64,000 bases of DNA from positions 1 to 64,000 of the forward strand of contig NZ_JAUNLP010000001.1 of assembly GCF_030532195.1 (NCBI RefSeq). Reading direction: 5' to 3'. A model generated the notes under the pieces. It saw nothing but the letters and a program-made list of their open reading frames with translations. It was not told the origin of the DNA and made no database searches. Position 1 is the stretch's first letter, and each line of letters begins with the position of its first letter. This document shows positions 27,447-37,061 of this stretch, one piece after another. This DNA comes from Corynebacterium sp. GTDB taxonomy: Bacteria > Actinomycetota > Actinomycetes > Mycobacteriales > Mycobacteriaceae. Position numbers and translations under genes: made by a program.

Positions 27447-28292
27447 TTACGCCTCCGCCTTGATCGATGCGCTTTTGGAGGTGTCCGCGTCAGCTTCCGA
27501 TACCGACTGGTAAATGGTGGCGGCGGTCTCTGCAGTCATGCCGCGGGTCTCGCGGTCGAACTTCACGCGACCTGCCTGCAGACCAATGATGCGGTCCGCA
27601 AAGTCAACGGCCAGCTGCACCTGATGCAGAGACGAAATCACAGTGAGGTTGTCCTCGCGCGAAATCTGCTCCAGCAGCCCGATGACCTGGTTAGATGACA
27701 CCGGATCAAGGGCTGCAACGGGCTCGTCGGCAAGCAGAATCTTCGGGTGCTGCATCAGCGCACGCGCAATGGCGACGCGCTGCTGCTGACCGCCCGAGAG
27801 GGTATCGGCGCGCTGATGAGCGCGGTGAGCAAGACCCACACGGTCGAGAACTTCCAGCGCCTCCTGCTTGACGCGCTTCGGGTAGGCGAGCAGGGAAATG
27901 CGCGGTCCTGTCAGGTCTCCCAGCGCACCTGTACAGACATTTTCCAGCACCGACATCCGACCAACCAGATTGAAGCTCTGGAAAATCACGCCGATGTCTT
28001 TGCGCAGCTCACGCAGCTCGCGCTTCTTCAGGTCTGACAGGTTCTGCCCCAGCACGCGTACCGTGCCTGACGACGGAGTGTGCAGCGCATTGATATGGCG
28101 GAGCAAAGTTGTCTTACCCGAGCCCGACAGTCCCAAAAGGACAGTGATCTCGCCGGTGCGGATACCGAGCTTGACGTTGTCGAGACCGAGCGTGGAGCCA
28201 AAGTTCTTGGTGACATTGTGGAATTGCACTGCGAACTGCTGGTCAATGGCGCGCTGCAGTTCCGGTGTCATTTTCTCAGCGTTAGAGGGCAT
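27447..28292 (-). CDS. phnC: Phosphonate ABC transporter ATP-binding protein
   Basis: A 281-aa ATPase of the PhnC family. Walker A is GLSGSGKTT (54-62), the Q-loop is in IFQSFNLV, the signature is LSGGQQQRVAIARAL, Walker B is ILLADEP, and the H-loop is SSLHQVQLA. FQSFNLVGRMSVLENVCTG is characteristic of PhnC. AAAAGGA lies eight bases before ATG 28292. The C-terminal 25 residues are an acidic/Ser-rich tail. It is between phnD and phnE in the phosphonate operon. Confidence 0.92.
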   Translation of the reverse strand: MPSNAEKMTPELQRAIDQQFAVQFHNVTKNFGSTLGLDNVKLGIRTGEITVLLGLSGSGKTTLLRHINALHTPSSGTVRVLGQNLSDLKKRELRELRKDIGVIFQSFNLVGRMSVLENVCTGALGDLTGPRISLLAYPKRVKQEALEVLDRVGLAHRAHQRADTLSGGQQQRVAIARALMQHPKILLADEPVAALDPVSSNQVIGLLEQISREDNLTVISSLHQVQLAVDFADRIIGLQAGRVKFDRETRGMTAETAATIYQSVSEADADTSKSASIKAEA

Positions 28293-28378
28293 AGCGAAGT
28301 CCTTTTAGGTTTTAATTGTGGGCCGGAGTTGAGGTGCGGCCTGTAGGGTTTTGGGTTAGTCGGGTTTGCAGTTTGGCC

Positions 28379-29335
28379 TTAGGAGACCGCGTTGCAGGCA
28401 TCAGCCTTGGTGGTCTCGCAGATCTCGCGGATGGAATTGAAGTCAGCGTCGGTGACCGGCAGGTAGCCCCACTCGATTTCCTCCGGCAGGGTGCAGTCGT
28501 CCTCGCTGGTGCAGATACCTTCCTTGACCAGTGCCGGCTTGTTGGCCTTCTCGGTCAGGGCCTTTTTGATCTTGTCCAGGTCCTCCGGTGCAATGGTGTC
28601 GGTGTTCAGTGCGATTGGGTCCTCAGTGATTGGGTCGGATTCCCAGATGGACTTCAATGCGCCAGGCTTGACCTGGTTGGACTTTTCCAGGGTCTTGAGC
28701 ATGGAGTCATGAGCGAAAGCTACGTCGCAACCGCCGTCGTTAAGCGTGAGCAGCGATGCGTCGTGACCGCCCGCCATGACCGGCTCGAGGTCGGTGTCCG
28801 GCTTCAGGCCCTCATCCATGAGTCCCTTGGTCGGGACCAGGTAGCCGGAGGTGGAGGCTGGGTCGACGAAGCAGACCTTCTTGCCCTTGAGGTCCTTCAG
28901 GGACTTGATGTCGGAGCCCTCCTTCACGTAGGCGAGCGAGGTGTACGCCGGGGCCTTTTCCTTGTCGTTGGTCGGGGAGGCGACGGCTTCGATCGGCACG
29001 CCGGAGTCGTGCGCGATGACGTAGGAGAACGGACCGTAGGAGGCGATGTCGATCTTGCCCGCGCGCTGGCCCTCGACGACGGCAGCGTAGTCAGAGGCGT
29101 TCTGGAACTCGACCTTCTTGCCGGTCTCCTTGGCAATCAGCTTGACCAGGTTGTCGTAGTCGGACTGCAGGGACTGAGAGGATTCGGCCGGGACGGCGGC
29201 GACGGTGATGGTGTCTTCAGCAGCTTCGTTGGAGCTGGAGCCACACGCCGCCAGGAACGGGGTGGTCAGAGCGACGAGGGCGAGGGACTGTGCGATCTTG
29301 CGGCGGGTGCGGGAGTTATTGAGGTTGTTGAACAT
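28379..29335 (-). CDS. phnD: Phosphonate ABC transporter substrate-binding lipoprotein
   Basis: A 318-aa phosphate/phosphonate-binding protein of the PhnD family. The twin-Arg-containing signal (SRTRRKIAQSLALVAL) ends in the lipobox LAAC with Cys31 as the lipid anchor. The mature protein has the family blocks QRAGKIDIASYGPFSYVIAH and VCFVDPASTSGYLVP, the latter holding the phosph(on)ate-binding Ser/Thr. It is first of the phnDCE genes, and 86 bases separate it from phnC. Its 5' region carries a motif shared with the divergent oxidase promoter. Ligand (aminoethylphosphonate or an N-methyl form) is inferred from the pathway genes. Confidence 0.9.
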   Translation of the reverse strand: MFNNLNNSRTRRKIAQSLALVALTTPFLAACGSSSNEAAEDTITVAAVPAESSQSLQSDYDNLVKLIAKETGKKVEFQNASDYAAVVEGQRAGKIDIASYGPFSYVIAHDSGVPIEAVASPTNDKEKAPAYTSLAYVKEGSDIKSLKDLKGKKVCFVDPASTSGYLVPTKGLMDEGLKPDTDLEPVMAGGHDASLLTLNDGGCDVAFAHDSMLKTLEKSNQVKPGALKSIWESDPITEDPIALNTDTIAPEDLDKIKKALTEKANKPALVKEGICTSEDDCTLPEEIEWGYLPVTDADFNSIREICETTKADACNAVS

Positions 29336-29444
29336 GGCTGAGCTTTCTTGGCTTTCTGTGCGGAGGGCGATGCTGGAGTGCTTGGGTTGATTCCGGATAG
29401 AAAGGTTCCGAATGAAAAGTTCCGAGTCGATTGTTAAGCCAATC

Positions 29445-29461
29445 GGGCAACCTGTCTAGTC
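29445..29461. promoter_or_regulatory. Likely PhnR operator upstream of phnD
   Basis: On the minus strand this reads GACTAGACAGGTTGCCCG, which shares the core CTAGACARGTTGNCCG with the site before the FAD-oxidase gene. TGTCTAG on the plus strand is the half of a HutC/GntR-type TGTCTAGACA palindrome; the other half is imperfect here. It lies about 110 bases before the phnD start. The assignment to the GntR regulator next door is inference from motif sharing. Confidence 0.5.
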
Positions 29462-29545
29462 GAGTTGGAAAAATTCATATACAGGTCACTTGGGGTTTAC
29501 TTTGTTGGCTTGTTGCGTGGCCTGCGGGCGCGTTGTTGCGCGGCC

Positions 29546-30691
29546 TTAGAAGTCGGCGAGTTCAGCCGGCTTTGCGCCTTGTAGAGCCAACTCAGCAATG
29601 CCGAAGGACAAGGTCATGCCGATGCCAGAGGTGACGACGGCGACAGTGGTCTGCGAGTCCGGCTGCTCGAGGATGAGGTTGGTCTTGGTGGAGTCCGAGT
29701 AGCGGCCCTGCCAGCGCTGAATGACCTTCGGCTGTGTGATGCCGAAGTAGTCGCAGGCGGTGTCCAACAGGAGGTTGGAGGTCTTTTCCTCCAGGAACGG
29801 GTCAGGGGAGAGGTCGTAGGCGTGGGAGTCGCCGATGAAGAGGCCTTCGTCGATTCCAGTGGACATGACGTTTGCCACGCAGTTGACCAGCTCAGGAGAA
29901 TTTTGAGTCAGCTCCTCCTTGAGAGCTGCTGCACTTGGGAGGCTGGTGAAGCCGTCGTAACGCGCCAGTGACGTGCCCGTGAAAAGAGCGATGTCCTTCG
30001 GGATGTTGGTGGGGCGCTCAATGAGTGCCATGTGCAGGGTGCAGACGCGCACCTCGTGTTCGTCGGCAAGCTGCGGGAACAAGTTGGTGAGCCAGAAGTT
30101 GGGGCAGCAGATGACACGCTCTGCCTGGAAGTTTCCACGGTTGGTGCCGACGCGTCCGCCAGCGACGGCCTTCACCTCGTGGCGCCAGTTGAAGATGACA
30201 CCGTGTTCTTCCAGCCACTTCGCCAAGCGTGGGGCGGCTTCGCGCGGATTGACGCGCATGTCCAGTGGCAGGTGCGCACCGCCGACGCAGTCGAGGTCCG
30301 GGTTGCCGATGGCGTTTGCGACCTCAGTGTTGGTCAGCAGCTTGACCTGCGCGGAGCCGCGGTGGTCGGCGAACTCTTCAAGCAGCTGCATTTCGGTTTC
30401 AGTGACGGCCGGGATGTAGGTTCCCGAAGTGGCAGCCCACAGGCCGGTCTTGTCGGCGGCTGCAGCCCAGCCAGAGCGGGAGCTCATGGCGACATCTTGG
30501 ATGACATCGGCCTGGCCGGTGAAGCAGGCATGGCCGAAGTTCATGATGGAAGATCCGACCGGGCGCTCGGCGCGGTCGATGACTCGAACGGACAGTCCTT
30601 GTTGGCGTGCGCGGAATGCGGTGGCGAGGCCGAGGATGCCTGCGCCGACGACGATTAAATCGGTGTGCATGTCTGATTGCATGCCATTCAT
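29546..30691 (-). CDS. FAD-dependent oxidoreductase of a phosphonate cluster
   Basis: A 381-aa DAO-type flavoprotein (glycine/D-amino acid oxidase fold). The FAD motif is VVGAGILGLATAFRARQ with Gly16, Gly18 and Gly21. A C-terminal FAD block, VVTSGIGMTLSFGIAELALQG, contacts the flavin. This family is found with PhnX-like hydrolases lacking PhnW, and related enzymes oxidise aminoethylphosphonate or its N-methyl form to phosphonoacetaldehyde; I infer that role here. ATG 30691 has no clear Shine-Dalgarno, and ATG codons at 30682 and 30670 are alternatives. It is divergent from the GntR gene and carries a palindromic operator 22 bases upstream. Confidence 0.85.
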   Translation of the reverse strand: MNGMQSDMHTDLIVVGAGILGLATAFRARQQGLSVRVIDRAERPVGSSIMNFGHACFTGQADVIQDVAMSSRSGWAAAADKTGLWAATSGTYIPAVTETEMQLLEEFADHRGSAQVKLLTNTEVANAIGNPDLDCVGGAHLPLDMRVNPREAAPRLAKWLEEHGVIFNWRHEVKAVAGGRVGTNRGNFQAERVICCPNFWLTNLFPQLADEHEVRVCTLHMALIERPTNIPKDIALFTGTSLARYDGFTSLPSAAALKEELTQNSPELVNCVANVMSTGIDEGLFIGDSHAYDLSPDPFLEEKTSNLLLDTACDYFGITQPKVIQRWQGRYSDSTKTNLILEQPDSQTTVAVVTSGIGMTLSFGIAELALQGAKPAELADF

Positions 30692-31003
30692 TGTGGGGCC
30701 GGTCGGTCAACTTGTCTAGACAGGAATGGGGTATTTAACGGAAAGTTTGCCAAGTTGTCGTTTAGTTAACTTCTTGTACGGGTAAAGTTCCGCTTGTGAG
30801 GGCTATTTTGGGCGGAAGTCGTGTTTAGACTTAGTTATCAGGTCTTCTACATGTTCTGTAGATGGTCAAAATCAAGGCTGAGTTGAGTCGAACTTGGTTA
30901 GACATAACCGAATCTAACGTGGATCAGTTCGATCAAGTATTGGCCGAATCAAGTCAAGTGTTGGCCCGATTAAGTGATGAAGAGATGAAAGGATGCTGCC
31001 ACC
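30692..31003. promoter_or_regulatory. Divergent control region, FAD oxidase / GntR regulator
   Basis: About 310 bases rich in symmetry: TGTCTAGACA (30713-30722), TCTACA-N5-TGTAGA (30846-30862), GGTTA-N4-TAACC (30896-30909), and an imperfect tandem direct repeat of 21 bp (30934-30954 and 30955-30975, 17 of 21 equal) that ends 28 bases before the GntR start. These are candidates for binding sites of the GntR protein or another factor. A weak short frame (30862-31050) runs through the repeats and I do not call it. Confidence 0.5.
30713..30722. promoter_or_regulatory. Likely PhnR operator before the FAD-oxidase gene
   Basis: A perfect palindrome TGTCTAGACA, 22 bases before ATG 30691. GntR regulators of the HutC subfamily (for example DasR/NagR) bind sites built on GGTCTAGACC-like palindromes, and the gene across this region codes for such a regulator. 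Read on the minus strand, the site continues as AAGTTGACCG, the extension it shares with the phnD site. Confidence 0.6.
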
Positions 31004-31759
31004 GTGGCGCGCAAGCAACAGCACCAGGAGATTGCCTCGTACTTGCGTAAGGCAATTCGCGACGGCTCCATGCCTCCTGGTTCGGCTATCCCATCAGAGG
31101 CAGAACTGGGCCGGAAGTTTGGCGTAGCCCGTGGCACAATTCGGCAGGCTATCGCCACTTTGCGCTCTGAAGGACTCGTTTCCTCTGGTCAGGGGCGGCG
31201 CACTCGCGTGCTGGATACCGTGCCAACTTTCTCTTTTGACGCAGTGATTTCCTTTACTCAGTGGTGCCAGAAGATTGGTGCAGAGCCCGGCCAGAAGACG
31301 CAGTGGGTAACCCGTCAGCCTGCAGGATCGGAGTTGGCGGCGCATTTGGAAATCGCCGACACGGATCAGGTTGTCTCTGTTTTTAGGCTGCGGCTTATGG
31401 ATGGGGATCCCGCTATGGTCGAGAGGCTGAATTACCCTCTGGACGTCGGCAAGCACATTCTGACCTTCGACACGGACTCCGGTTCCATTTACAGGCACCT
31501 GCTGGATAGCGGCGTTGATATTGCATATGCGACGCGCACGATTGATGCGGTGCCGGCGAATGAGGAGGATGCGGCACTGCTAAAGGTACAGGTAGGAGCA
31601 CCTTTGCTGCGTGTTCGACGTCGTGCGTTCACGCTGGATGGTGTGCCGGTTGAGGCCTCCGATGACCGTTACCTGGCCAGCAAGGCGAACTTCTCGGTGA
31701 CGACAGCGCGGGGGAATGCGTCGCCGATTTCGCTGCAGGCTGGGGATGGGGTGCGGTAG
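31004..31759 (+). CDS. GntR-family (HutC-type) regulator, likely PhnR
   Basis: A 251-aa regulator. An N-terminal winged helix-turn-helix (about 8-70) has the GntR signature PSEAELGRKFGVARGTIRQA. A UTRA effector domain (about 85-245) is typical of the HutC subfamily. It is transcribed away from the phosphonate oxidase gene and is the only regulator in the cluster, so it most likely senses a phosphonate or a breakdown product and controls the oxidase and phnD promoters. GTG 31004 follows AAAGGA by about 12 bases. It ends convergently with the Abi gene, 16 bases away. Confidence 0.85.
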   Translation: MARKQQHQEIASYLRKAIRDGSMPPGSAIPSEAELGRKFGVARGTIRQAIATLRSEGLVSSGQGRRTRVLDTVPTFSFDAVISFTQWCQKIGAEPGQKTQWVTRQPAGSELAAHLEIADTDQVVSVFRLRLMDGDPAMVERLNYPLDVGKHILTFDTDSGSIYRHLLDSGVDIAYATRTIDAVPANEEDAALLKVQVGAPLLRVRRRAFTLDGVPVEASDDRYLASKANFSVTTARGNASPISLQAGDGVR

Positions 31760-31775
31760 GTAACCCCCGACCCCT

Positions 31776-32726
31776 TTAGGAGCCATCTTCCCAAACCGAG
31801 GGAATTCCTAGGGCGGAAGGCGTGACCAAAGGGTTTGTTAGAAAATCCTCCGCGATTAGGCGTTTGACCTTTTCTGGCCATGAGGTCCCGGGGGAGGTTC
31901 TTCGGACGATGTGTGCCATCAATAAAAGCGCACCGAAAAGCTTCTCGCTTTGGCCTTCTGGTAGTAAGGCGAAATTCTCTTGAGTTCTAAGAGCGGCTGT
32001 GGGAACAGGAATAAATGAGTTATTCCACAGTCGACCATGATGTGCGCACGTATTCCGGACAATCGTCAATTGTTCGAGCCAAGCCGCTAATGGTGATTTC
32101 TTTTTGATTTTCTGCTGCTGGTTTTTGCTGAGATTGCTCAGCTCGATAAAAATTCCAAGATCCTCAGAGATTCTCCGTTGCTTGGCCGTACTTAGGCCCT
32201 GGAAAATCTTGGAGATATCAGAAAAATCGAGGACTTCCGCAAGTACCCAAAATGGGTATTGTCCTCCATATTCGCGCTGGTAGTGCCGTATAGAATCATT
32301 AGTTCTAGATGCTCTTTTTATGCGTCGAGTGGCAGTACTTACCCATTCAGAGTGTTTAAATGATGGGCGAAAGTTAAGTTCGTCCGTATAAGCGAGTGGA
32401 TCAATTTCGCAGATTACTTCGCTAATCCGAGTGCGCATGGCAATTTCAACGCGCTCCATACCATCGTGAACCAGTGTTCGTAGCTTGCGATCGGCTTCGT
32501 ATAAATTAACTACATCTTCAAATGATGTACCATCGGCGAAAATATCGCTTCTTGTACCGTTATTTAGTGGTAGCCGCGCCGGATACCAATACGCCGACAA
32601 TCTGTAATAACTAACGTTTTGGAGCCATTGCGTTGCGGTTTCATCAGAAACTGTCATGTTGCGACTGCGCAAGATGCCAATCTGCTCTTTAACTGTTGTT
32701 GCTGGCTTGACTGGTCGATTCGGCAC
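31776..32726 (-). CDS. Abi family (AbiD/AbiF-like) abortive-infection protein
   Basis: A 316-aa protein of the Abi_2 family. The N-terminal block (TVKEQIGILRSRNM...SYYRLSAYWYP) and the C-terminal HEPN signature VRNTCAHHGRLWN (R-x4-6-H RNase type) are both present. Members stop phage growth by killing or arresting the infected cell; the HEPN motif suggests RNA cleavage. GTG 32726 is chosen because GGGGCGGGG lies six bases upstream; an ATG-free extension to 32903 would add an atypical Cys-rich start. It sits alone, between the phosphonate regulator and a PfpI gene. Whether an antitoxin is needed is unknown; I see none adjacent. Confidence 0.8.
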   Translation of the reverse strand: MPNRPVKPATTVKEQIGILRSRNMTVSDETATQWLQNVSYYRLSAYWYPARLPLNNGTRSDIFADGTSFEDVVNLYEADRKLRTLVHDGMERVEIAMRTRISEVICEIDPLAYTDELNFRPSFKHSEWVSTATRRIKRASRTNDSIRHYQREYGGQYPFWVLAEVLDFSDISKIFQGLSTAKQRRISEDLGIFIELSNLSKNQQQKIKKKSPLAAWLEQLTIVRNTCAHHGRLWNNSFIPVPTAALRTQENFALLPEGQSEKLFGALLLMAHIVRRTSPGTSWPEKVKRLIAEDFLTNPLVTPSALGIPSVWEDGS

Positions 32727-32894
32727 CAAAATCCCCGCCCCTAAATAGAGATCCAGCCCACTCCCGAAAACTATCGGGGCGGGCTGAACGATTGATGCTA
32801 GTTTATCCGATTGGGAAAGTGAAGTCCATCCAGCTCTTATGACACCTTTTGAAAATGGTGCGAGAGCGGAACGCCCCAAAAGTCTGCAAAACCT

Positions 32895-32937
32895 ACAAAA
32901 CACCCCCAGTAACGCAGATTCACTCCGCCACTGGGGG
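32895..32937 (-). terminator. Rho-independent terminator after the PfpI gene
   Basis: On the minus strand an 8-bp perfect stem (CCCCCAGT / ACTGGGGG, arms 32930-32937 and 32903-32910) with a 19-base loop is followed by TGTTTTG. It lies 84 bases after the PfpI stop and between that gene and the Abi gene. Confidence 0.55.
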
Positions 32938-33005
32938 ACTCTAGCTCAGGTACGCGCGCACGTGCGCCGGTGCGCATTCAGTCATGCACCCGGGCACCCG
33001 CGCAA

Positions 33006-33028
33006 CCGCGCACAAGTTACTTAGAAGT
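33006..33028. repeat. Left copy of a 23-bp direct repeat around the PfpI gene
   Basis: CCGCGCACAAGTTA followed by CTTAGAAGT. The copy includes the PfpI stop codon (read on the minus strand). It matches 33717-33739 at 20 of 23 positions in the same orientation, 711 bases apart. This looks like a duplicated target or the footprint of an insertion. Confidence 0.6.
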
Positions 33029-33539
33029 TCTCCACCAGAGCCTTGTTGAAGACCTCAAGGTCGGCCGGGGTACGAGAGGAGATCAGGTTGCCGTCAACGA
33101 CAACTTCCTCGTCAACCCAGTTAGCACCGGCATTGATCAGGTCGGTCTTGATGCTGATGAAGGAAGTCATCTTACGGCCCTTGAGCACGTCCGCATCGGT
33201 GAGAATCCAGCCGCCGTGGCAGATGACACCAATCGGCTTATCAGCTGCGTTGATTCCCTTTACCAATTCAACGGCATCCTCGTCGATGCGAATCTGGTCG
33301 GCGTTTACGGTGCCACCGGGCAGAATCAGAGCATCGTAATCATCGGCAGAAACCTTGCTGGTGAGCTTATCGACGTCGACCGTCGTGCCGTTCTTGCCCT
33401 CAATAGTGCCTTCCTTAGTGGAAATAATGTGCACCGTGGCACCGGCATTCTTTACGGCCTCTACCGGGCTGGTCAGCTCGGAGTCCTCAAAACCGTTAGT
33501 GGCCAATACTGCAATGGTCTTATTCGCTAAATCAGTCAT
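33021..33539 (-). CDS. PfpI/DJ-1 family protein
   Basis: A 172-aa member of the PfpI branch of the DJ-1 superfamily, known as deglycase/glyoxalase-like or protease I proteins in stress response. The nucleophile elbow is VICHGGW with Cys107 and His108, and the conserved acid is Glu18 in NGFEDSE. ATG 33539 follows CGGGG by about six bases; a longer frame reaching 33650 lacks a good start. It is antisense-oriented to pyrG and bracketed by direct repeats, so it probably came in as a separate piece. Confidence 0.88.
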   Translation of the reverse strand: MTDLANKTIAVLATNGFEDSELTSPVEAVKNAGATVHIISTKEGTIEGKNGTTVDVDKLTSKVSADDYDALILPGGTVNADQIRIDEDAVELVKGINAADKPIGVICHGGWILTDADVLKGRKMTSFISIKTDLINAGANWVDEEVVVDGNLISSRTPADLEVFNKALVENF

Positions 33540-33584
33540 ATCCCCGAGGGTAACGACACTTCTGCGGTTATGCATTCCTCTGCT

Positions 33585-33608
33585 GACACCTGCATGGACA
33601 CCTGCAGA
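33585..33608. repeat. Short tandem repeat between PfpI gene and pyrG
   Basis: GACACCTGCATG is followed directly by GACACCTGCAGA (10 of 12 equal). A second, looser duplication surrounds it: GGTTATGC-TCCTC-ACACCTG patterns at 33566-33590 and 33613-33637. The meaning is unknown; it may be part of the insertion scar or binding sites. Confidence 0.4.
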
Positions 33609-33716
33609 GACGTGGTTATGCCTCTCCTCACACCTGTCCGGGCACCACAACAGGCCAAAAAGTTACTCAAATGTAAAACTAAATCCGCCATTGTGAAAAA
33701 CTGCTTGCGTGTAAAC

Positions 33717-35374
<1,658 letters not shown>

Positions 35375-35421
35375 GTGGCATCCGACAAACTCAATCCGGC
35401 CTAACAACTAAGGTGTAGCCC

Positions 35422-36075
35422 ATGGCACACGAATTTGACGTAGTTGATTCCGAGATCGTTCTCGAAGCACCTATTATCGCGGTTCGCCGCGATCAGGTGC
35501 GCATGCCGGGCGGCAATATCTCTGCCCGCGAGATCGTAGAGCATTTCGGTGCGGTCGCAATCGTTGCCGCCGATGAGAACAACCGCCTCTACCTGCTCAA
35601 TCAGTGGCGGCAGGCCGCGGGGCGCCGCCTGGTTGAGCTACCTGCGGGCATCCTGGATATTGCCGATGAAGATCCGCTGACAGCCGCCAAGCGCGAGCTA
35701 GTGGAGGAAGCCGGGCTGAAGGCCGACAAGTGGCAGCTCTTGACCGATATGTATTCCTCGCCGGGTTTTGCTGAGGAAGCAGTTCGTATTTACTTGGCTA
35801 CTGGTCTCGAAGCCGTCGATAAGCCGGAAGCCAGCGATGAGGAAGCGGACATGACTGCGTCGTGGGTTGCGGTGGAGGACGCGGTGGCGATGGCGATGCG
35901 CGGCGAGATTTCCAATGGCATCGGGCTGGCTGGCGTGCTGCTGGCGGCGCAGGTGCTGGTTCACGGAGCCACGCCGCGCGAGGTTACGGAGCCGTTTGAG
36001 ATTCGTCCGACACGGCTGGCGAAGCGGCGCGCAGAACAGCTGGGCGCTGGTGCGGACCTGAAACAAGTCCCATGA
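35422..36075 (+). CDS. Nudix hydrolase, ADP-ribose pyrophosphatase type
   Basis: A 217-aa Nudix enzyme equivalent to M. tuberculosis Rv1700, an ADP-ribose pyrophosphatase. The Nudix box core is RELVEEAGL, with a preceding LPAGILDIADEDP loop typical of this subfamily. The N-terminal strand-rich part (about 1-45) is the usual dimerisation domain. It probably hydrolyses ADP-ribose to AMP and ribose 5-phosphate. Its stop overlaps the xerD start (ATGA 36072-36075). Confidence 0.9.
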   Translation: MAHEFDVVDSEIVLEAPIIAVRRDQVRMPGGNISAREIVEHFGAVAIVAADENNRLYLLNQWRQAAGRRLVELPAGILDIADEDPLTAAKRELVEEAGLKADKWQLLTDMYSSPGFAEEAVRIYLATGLEAVDKPEASDEEADMTASWVAVEDAVAMAMRGEISNGIGLAGVLLAAQVLVHGATPREVTEPFEIRPTRLAKRRAEQLGAGADLKQVP

Positions 36076-37001
36076 GTTCCGTTGATGCGCTTGTCAGCGA
36101 CTTTCTGACTCACCTCGCGGTGGAAAAGGGGCTGTCACAAAATACGTTGGCCAGCTATCGCCGCGACTTGGACAAGTACCGCGAGTATCTGCGCGGCATT
36201 GGGCGGGCTGATTTGGCGCACGTCACCGAGCAAGATGTCTCGGGATTCCTGGCATATCTTGCGCGCGGAGACAAGACCGCGGGCAGGCCCGCGCTGGCGC
36301 CGACATCGGTGACGCGGGCGCTGTCGGCCGTGCGGTCTTTTCACAAGTTTGCGGTAGGCGAGCGGGTGCTGGAGGTGGATGTCGCTAAGCGAGTGGCCCC
36401 GCCGAAGCAGCCCTCGCGGTATCCGAAAGCGCTGAGTATCCCGGAAGTCACAAAGCTCATTGAGTCTATTCCAGACGATGAGACCGCAACGGTGACTGAC
36501 CTGCGCAATCGTGCCTTGGTGGAGTTTCTGTATTCCACGGGCGCGCGTGTCTCGGAGGTCACCGGGCTGGATATTGATGATGTCGACCGTGGGCACAATC
36601 TAGTACTCCTGCGTGGTAAGGGTGGCAAGGAGCGCATTGTGCCGGTGGGGTCGCCGGCAATGGCGGCATTGGATGCGTGGCTCACCCGCGGACGGCCGAC
36701 ATGGGTGCGGTCGAATTCCGGCCCAGCTCTGTTTATCAACTCGCTGGGGCGCAGGTTGTCGCGGCAGTCCGCAGGAAATACCCTGGCCGAACTCGGTGAG
36801 CGCGCAGGCATAAAAAAGAAGATTTCCCCGCACACGCTGCGGCACAGTTTTGGCACGCATTTGATTGAAGGTGGCGCTGATGTGCGAGTGGTTCAAGAGC
36901 TCTTAGGACACGCCTCAGTGACCACAACGCAGATCTACACCATGATTACTGCGGAGAATATGCGACGTGTCTGGGCGGGGGCTCACCCGCGGGCGGACTA
37001 G
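36072..37001 (+). CDS. xerD: Tyrosine recombinase XerD
   Basis: A 309-aa site-specific recombinase that works with XerC at dif to resolve chromosome dimers. The N-terminal SAM-like core-binding domain (about 5-90) is followed by the catalytic domain. The active-site Arg is in STGARVSEV (near 159), the Lys in GKGGKERIVPV, HTLRHSFGTH supplies His and Arg, GHASVTTTQIYT gives the second His and the tyrosine nucleophile near 289. Length and neighbours (parA-like, scpA, scpB) fit XerD, not a phage integrase. Confidence 0.93.
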   Translation: MSSVDALVSDFLTHLAVEKGLSQNTLASYRRDLDKYREYLRGIGRADLAHVTEQDVSGFLAYLARGDKTAGRPALAPTSVTRALSAVRSFHKFAVGERVLEVDVAKRVAPPKQPSRYPKALSIPEVTKLIESIPDDETATVTDLRNRALVEFLYSTGARVSEVTGLDIDDVDRGHNLVLLRGKGGKERIVPVGSPAMAALDAWLTRGRPTWVRSNSGPALFINSLGRRLSRQSAGNTLAELGERAGIKKKISPHTLRHSFGTHLIEGGADVRVVQELLGHASVTTTQIYTMITAENMRRVWAGAHPRAD

Positions 37002-37061
37002 GCGCGGTAATATGTTGCGCAGTAAAGTATATGGAAATTATTCAAGGAAGAGGGATTGACT

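Noticed and set aside
25733..27463. Long plus-strand frame of 576 codons opposite phnE
   Set aside because: It is antisense to a clear two-domain permease, rich in Asp/Gln/His/Arg as expected of a shadow frame, and shows no domain.
30862..31050. Short frame across the repeats upstream of the GntR gene
   Set aside because: It runs into the GntR coding start in another frame, and the internal similarity comes from the DNA direct repeat, not from a protein.
32950..32967. Alternating purine-pyrimidine tract with GCGCACGTGCGC palindrome as a regulatory site
   Set aside because: High-GC chance palindrome with no gene start at a useful distance; a proper terminator hairpin lies next to it.
36072..37001. 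XerD gene as the integrase of the large insertion
   Set aside because: It is in its normal backbone place with parA-like and scpAB, has XerD length and motifs, and lies outside the insertion.
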